Shown: in pieces, positions 12,215 to 14,605 of the stretch
Layout of the letters: each line of letters starts with the position of its first letter
Numbering within the stretch: the first letter of the stretch is position 1
Position numbers and translations under genes: made by a program
Notes under the pieces: generated by a model
Told to the model about the DNA's origin: nothing
The model's input: only the letters and a program-made list of their open reading frames with translations
Database searches by the model: none
From: Rhodoferax sp.
GTDB lineage: Bacteria; Pseudomonadota; Gammaproteobacteria; Burkholderiales; Burkholderiaceae_C
Direction: 5' to 3'
DNA: 14,605 nucleotides
Assembly (NCBI GenBank): GCA_029865675.1
Contig: JARXAU010000216.1
Span: 1-14,605 of the forward strand

Positions 12215-13816
12215 CTATTGCGCAGACAAAGAAACTTTTTTCTCCAGCCCTAACTCTTGAATTTTGCGCGTGATGGTGTTGCGGCCAATACCGAGCTTGT
12301 GGGCGGCTTCGATGCGGCGCCCGCTGGTGCTGGTCAATGCCGCCTGGATCAGCCGCGCCTCAAAGCGCCGACTCAGCACATCCCAAACTTCTGCATCCCC
12401 GGCGCGCAAGAGCGCGAGCGCCTCGTTCTCAAGCGCGGCCTCCCAACCCGTCGGTGCTCCGTAGCTCAAGGACTCGGACACGGCGGCAGCTTTGATTGGC
12501 AGTGCGTGCTCGCGGTCGTCGGGGCTGGCAAGGTCGTCTTGGCGCGAGGCCGGGTTCGAGGGGGGTTGCGGGGGTTGCATTAAGGCTGCGGACAAAGAAC
12601 GGGCCACGGGCGCAATCACGCTTTGAACCCCCTCACCGGTTGACGCGGTGCGCACCACACCAATCTCCGGCGGCAGGTCTTTGGGTTCGATCACCTGCGC
12701 TGGCGCCATGACGGTGAGCCAATGGCAGATATTCTCCAACTGGCGCACATTGCCGGGAAAGGCGAAGTTCTCTAGCGCCAGTACCGCCGACTCTGCAATC
12801 CGCTTGGGCTCTACGCCCAGCTGCTTGGCGCTTTGCTGCAAAAAATGCCTGGTGAGCATGGGAACGTCTTCGCGGCGTTCGCGCAAAGCGGGCAAGCGCA
12901 GGCGAATCACGTTCAAGCGGTGGAACAAGTCCTCGCGGAACGCGCCTTCTTTGACGCGCTGTTCCAGGTCTTGGTGGGTGGCTGCAATCACGCGCACATT
13001 GGTCTTGACGGCGCTGTGGCCGCCCACGCGGTAAAAGTGGCCGTCGCTGAGCACGCGCAGCAAGCGGGTTTGCAGCTCAAACGGCATGTCGCCAATTTCA
13101 TCCAGAAACAGCGTGCCCTCGTCAGCCTGCTCAAATCGCCCCCGGCGCTGCGCCTGCGCGCCGGTGAAGGCGCCGCGCTCGTGGCCAAACAGTTCGCTCT
13201 CTAGCAGATCTTTCGGTATGGCAGCGGTGTTGATCGCTACAAACGGGCCTTCGGCACGGGGCGAGTGCTTGTGCAGCGCTCGGGCAACCAGCTCTTTGCC
13301 CGAGCCGGACTCGCCGGTAATCATGACGGTGACATTGCTTTGGCTCAGGCGACCGATGGCGCGAAACACGTCTTGCATGGCCGGGGCTTGGCCCAGCATT
13401 TCCGGGGTGTCGCTCACGCCCTCTTCGGCCACTTGTTCGCGCTGGCTTTCTTGCACCGCGCGGCGAATGAGTTCTACCGCCTTGGGCAGGTCAAAGGGCT
13501 TGGGCAAATACTCAAAAGCGCCGCCCTGGAAGGCACTGACCGCGCTGTCCAGGTCAGAAAACGCCGTCATGATGATCACGGGCAAGCCAGGGTGGCGGGC
13601 CTTTACTTTTTCCAGCAAATCCAGGCCCGAGCCGCCGGGCATGCGAATGTCGCTCACCAGAATCTGCGGTGCATCGTCTTCTGTGGCGTCTTCCAGCGCG
13701 GCCAGCACGTCGCGTGGGTTGGAAAAGCTGCGCGTGGGCAGGTGTTCGCGCAGCAAGGCCTTCTCCAGAACAAACCGGATGGACTGGTCATCGTCTACGA
13801 TCCAAATCGGCTTCAT
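12215..13816 (-). CDS. ntrC: Nitrogen regulation response regulator NtrC (NR(I)), sigma-54 activator
   Basis: The 533-residue protein has the full NtrC architecture. The receiver domain (1-120) shows the acidic pocket DDD (8-10), phospho-acceptor Asp56, Thr84 and Lys106. The AAA+ domain (about 140-370) has Walker A GESGSGKE (168-175), the sigma-54-contacting GAFTGA loop (215-220), Walker B LFLDEIGD (236-243) and the arginine-rich LRERREDVP. The C-terminal Fis-type helix-turn-helix (about 484-525) includes RIEAAHKLGIGRNTITRKI. When phosphorylated by NtrB it activates sigma-54 promoters of nitrogen-assimilation genes. It is longer than enteric NtrC (469) because residues about 388-455 form a Pro/Ser/Ala-rich linker between the AAA+ and DNA-binding domains. 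The ATG at 13816 lies 25 nt after the ntrB stop, so the two form one operon. Confidence 0.96.
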   Translation of the reverse strand: MKPIWIVDDDQSIRFVLEKALLREHLPTRSFSNPRDVLAALEDATEDDAPQILVSDIRMPGGSGLDLLEKVKARHPGLPVIIMTAFSDLDSAVSAFQGGAFEYLPKPFDLPKAVELIRRAVQESQREQVAEEGVSDTPEMLGQAPAMQDVFRAIGRLSQSNVTVMITGESGSGKELVARALHKHSPRAEGPFVAINTAAIPKDLLESELFGHERGAFTGAQAQRRGRFEQADEGTLFLDEIGDMPFELQTRLLRVLSDGHFYRVGGHSAVKTNVRVIAATHQDLEQRVKEGAFREDLFHRLNVIRLRLPALRERREDVPMLTRHFLQQSAKQLGVEPKRIAESAVLALENFAFPGNVRQLENICHWLTVMAPAQVIEPKDLPPEIGVVRTASTGEGVQSVIAPVARSLSAALMQPPQPPSNPASRQDDLASPDDREHALPIKAAAVSESLSYGAPTGWEAALENEALALLRAGDAEVWDVLSRRFEARLIQAALTSTSGRRIEAAHKLGIGRNTITRKIQELGLEKKVSLSAQ

Positions 13817-13841
13817 GGCGGGCTTTCTGATGTATCGGCAA

Positions 13842-14605
13842 CTAAGGGAGCGGAATCAATATCTTGAAATCCGTGTGGCCCGGCACGCTATCGACTTCGA
13901 TCAGGCCGTGGTGTTGCTGCACAAAAGTTTGCGCCAGCGTCAGCCCCAAGCCCGAGCCCCCTTCCCTGCCGGAGACCAGGGGATAAAAGATACGCTCTTT
14001 GATCGAATCTGGCACGCCAGGTCCGTTGTCAATGACATGCAATTCCAGTGCCAGCCGATAGCGCGTTTTGCCAAAGGTGATTTGTCGCGCTACGCGGGTG
14101 CAAAACGTCAGCACCGCATCCCCTTGGCCCATACGCTCTGCCAGGGCTTGGCAGGCGTTGTGCGCGATATTGAGCACGGTTTGAATGAGCTGCTCCCGGT
14201 CGCCGCGAAATTCTGGAATCGAAATATCGTAGTCCCGCACCACACGCAGCCCCTTGGGAAACTCCGCCAGTATCAAAGACCGCACTCGCTCGCACACCTC
14301 ATGGATGTTGACATCGCCCACCATGTGCGGTCGCCGATGCGGCGCGAGCAAGCGGTCCACCAGGCTTTGCAAGCGGTCCGCCTCGCGGATGATGACCTGG
14401 GTGTATTCGATGAGTTCGCTGGAATCAATCTCCATCTCCAGCAACTGGGCAGCACCTCGAATGCCGCCCAAGGGGTTCTTGATTTCGTGGGCCAGGTTGC
14501 GTATGAGTTCTTTGTTGGCTTGGGCGCGCTCGGCCAAACGCTCTTCGCGGTCCTGGCGTGTTTGCTGCTCCAGCGGCACGAGTTCGACCACAAAATGCTG
14601 CCGGT
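13842..14605 (-). CDS. ntrB: Nitrogen regulation sensor histidine kinase NtrB (GlnL), 3' part, truncated by window edge
   Basis: The frame is open to the right window edge, so the gene's start and N-terminal PAS domain are missing. The sequence present runs from RQHFVVELVPLEQQTRQD to the stop. It contains the dimerisation/phospho-acceptor H-box NLAHEIKNPLGG (His codon at 14487-14489), the N-box NIAHNACQAL, the G1 box VIDNGPGVP, the F-box IKERIFYPLVSGREGG and the G2 box GSGLGLTLAQ. These are the complete catalytic parts of a HisKA/HATPase_c kinase, and the family signature plus adjacency to ntrC identify it as NtrB. It autophosphorylates and transfers phosphate to NtrC; PII protein turns it toward phosphatase activity under nitrogen excess. 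A GTG at 14589-14591 lies in frame but is internal. Confidence 0.94.
   Translation of the reverse strand, partial: RQHFVVELVPLEQQTRQDREERLAERAQANKELIRNLAHEIKNPLGGIRGAAQLLEMEIDSSELIEYTQVIIREADRLQSLVDRLLAPHRRPHMVGDVNIHEVCERVRSLILAEFPKGLRVVRDYDISIPEFRGDREQLIQTVLNIAHNACQALAERMGQGDAVLTFCTRVARQITFGKTRYRLALELHVIDNGPGVPDSIKERIFYPLVSGREGGSGLGLTLAQTFVQQHHGLIEVDSVPGHTDFKILIPLP

Noticed and set aside
13265..13867. A 200-codon plus-strand frame opposite the 5' part of ntrC
   Set aside because: Antisense shadow of the receiver and AAA+ coding sequence; no independent support.
1..14605. tRNA, rRNA or CRISPR array
   Set aside because: No cloverleaf-like segment, rRNA-like sequence or regularly spaced repeat was seen in the window.

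Overview
The window looks like a chromosomal segment of a beta-proteobacterium, most probably Burkholderiales and Comamonadaceae-like (Rhodoferax/Polaromonas/Acidovorax type). This rests on the GC-rich codon use of most genes and on the style of the Tex, PaiB, TadA and NtrBC proteins. No rRNA or tRNA gene is present, so genus placement is inference.

Layout. (1) Positions 1-2660, minus strand: the start of a patatin-like phospholipase, truncated at the window edge, lies 9 nt downstream of tex, an S1-domain transcription accessory protein. (2) Positions 2661-3003: a non-coding stretch holding a G-rich, G-quadruplex-capable tract upstream of tex and an extended -10 promoter reading the other way. 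(3) Positions 3004-5915, plus strand: an AT-richer two-gene island. It encodes a 630-residue fusion of two D12-class N6-adenine methyltransferases (M.FokI-like architecture), overlapping by one base a 339-residue protein. That second protein has apparent winged-helix repeats and a C-terminal PD-(D/E)XK-like nuclease core. Together they read as a type II (probably IIS-like) restriction-modification system whose endonuclease I cannot assign to a characterised family. (4) Positions 5916-6341: no intact gene, but a short minus-strand coding remnant ends in a hairpin/T-tract terminator. (5) Positions 6342-8177, plus strand: a PaaG-like crotonase and a PA1024-like FMN-dependent NADH:quinone reductase (usually annotated nitronate monooxygenase). 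(6) Positions 8221-12086, minus strand, read from right to left: a PaiB-family FMN-binding protein; a single ORF joining tRNA adenosine deaminase TadA to a haloalkane-dehalogenase-like hydrolase; an LD-carboxypeptidase homologue lacking its catalytic histidine; and a small lipoprotein of unknown function. (7) Positions 12215-14605, minus strand: ntrC and the 3' part of ntrB, the nitrogen two-component system, truncated at the right edge.

How the genes work together. Sections 1, 6 and 7 are resident genes: transcription maintenance, tRNA modification, envelope recycling and nitrogen control. The island at 3004-5915 looks like the acquired component. The items most worth a second look are the restriction-modification pair, the tadA-dehalogenase fusion with a good ribosome binding site at the junction, the LdcA homologue with leucine in place of histidine, and a 13-bp tandem repeat of REP/RAYT-like sequence just upstream of that gene.
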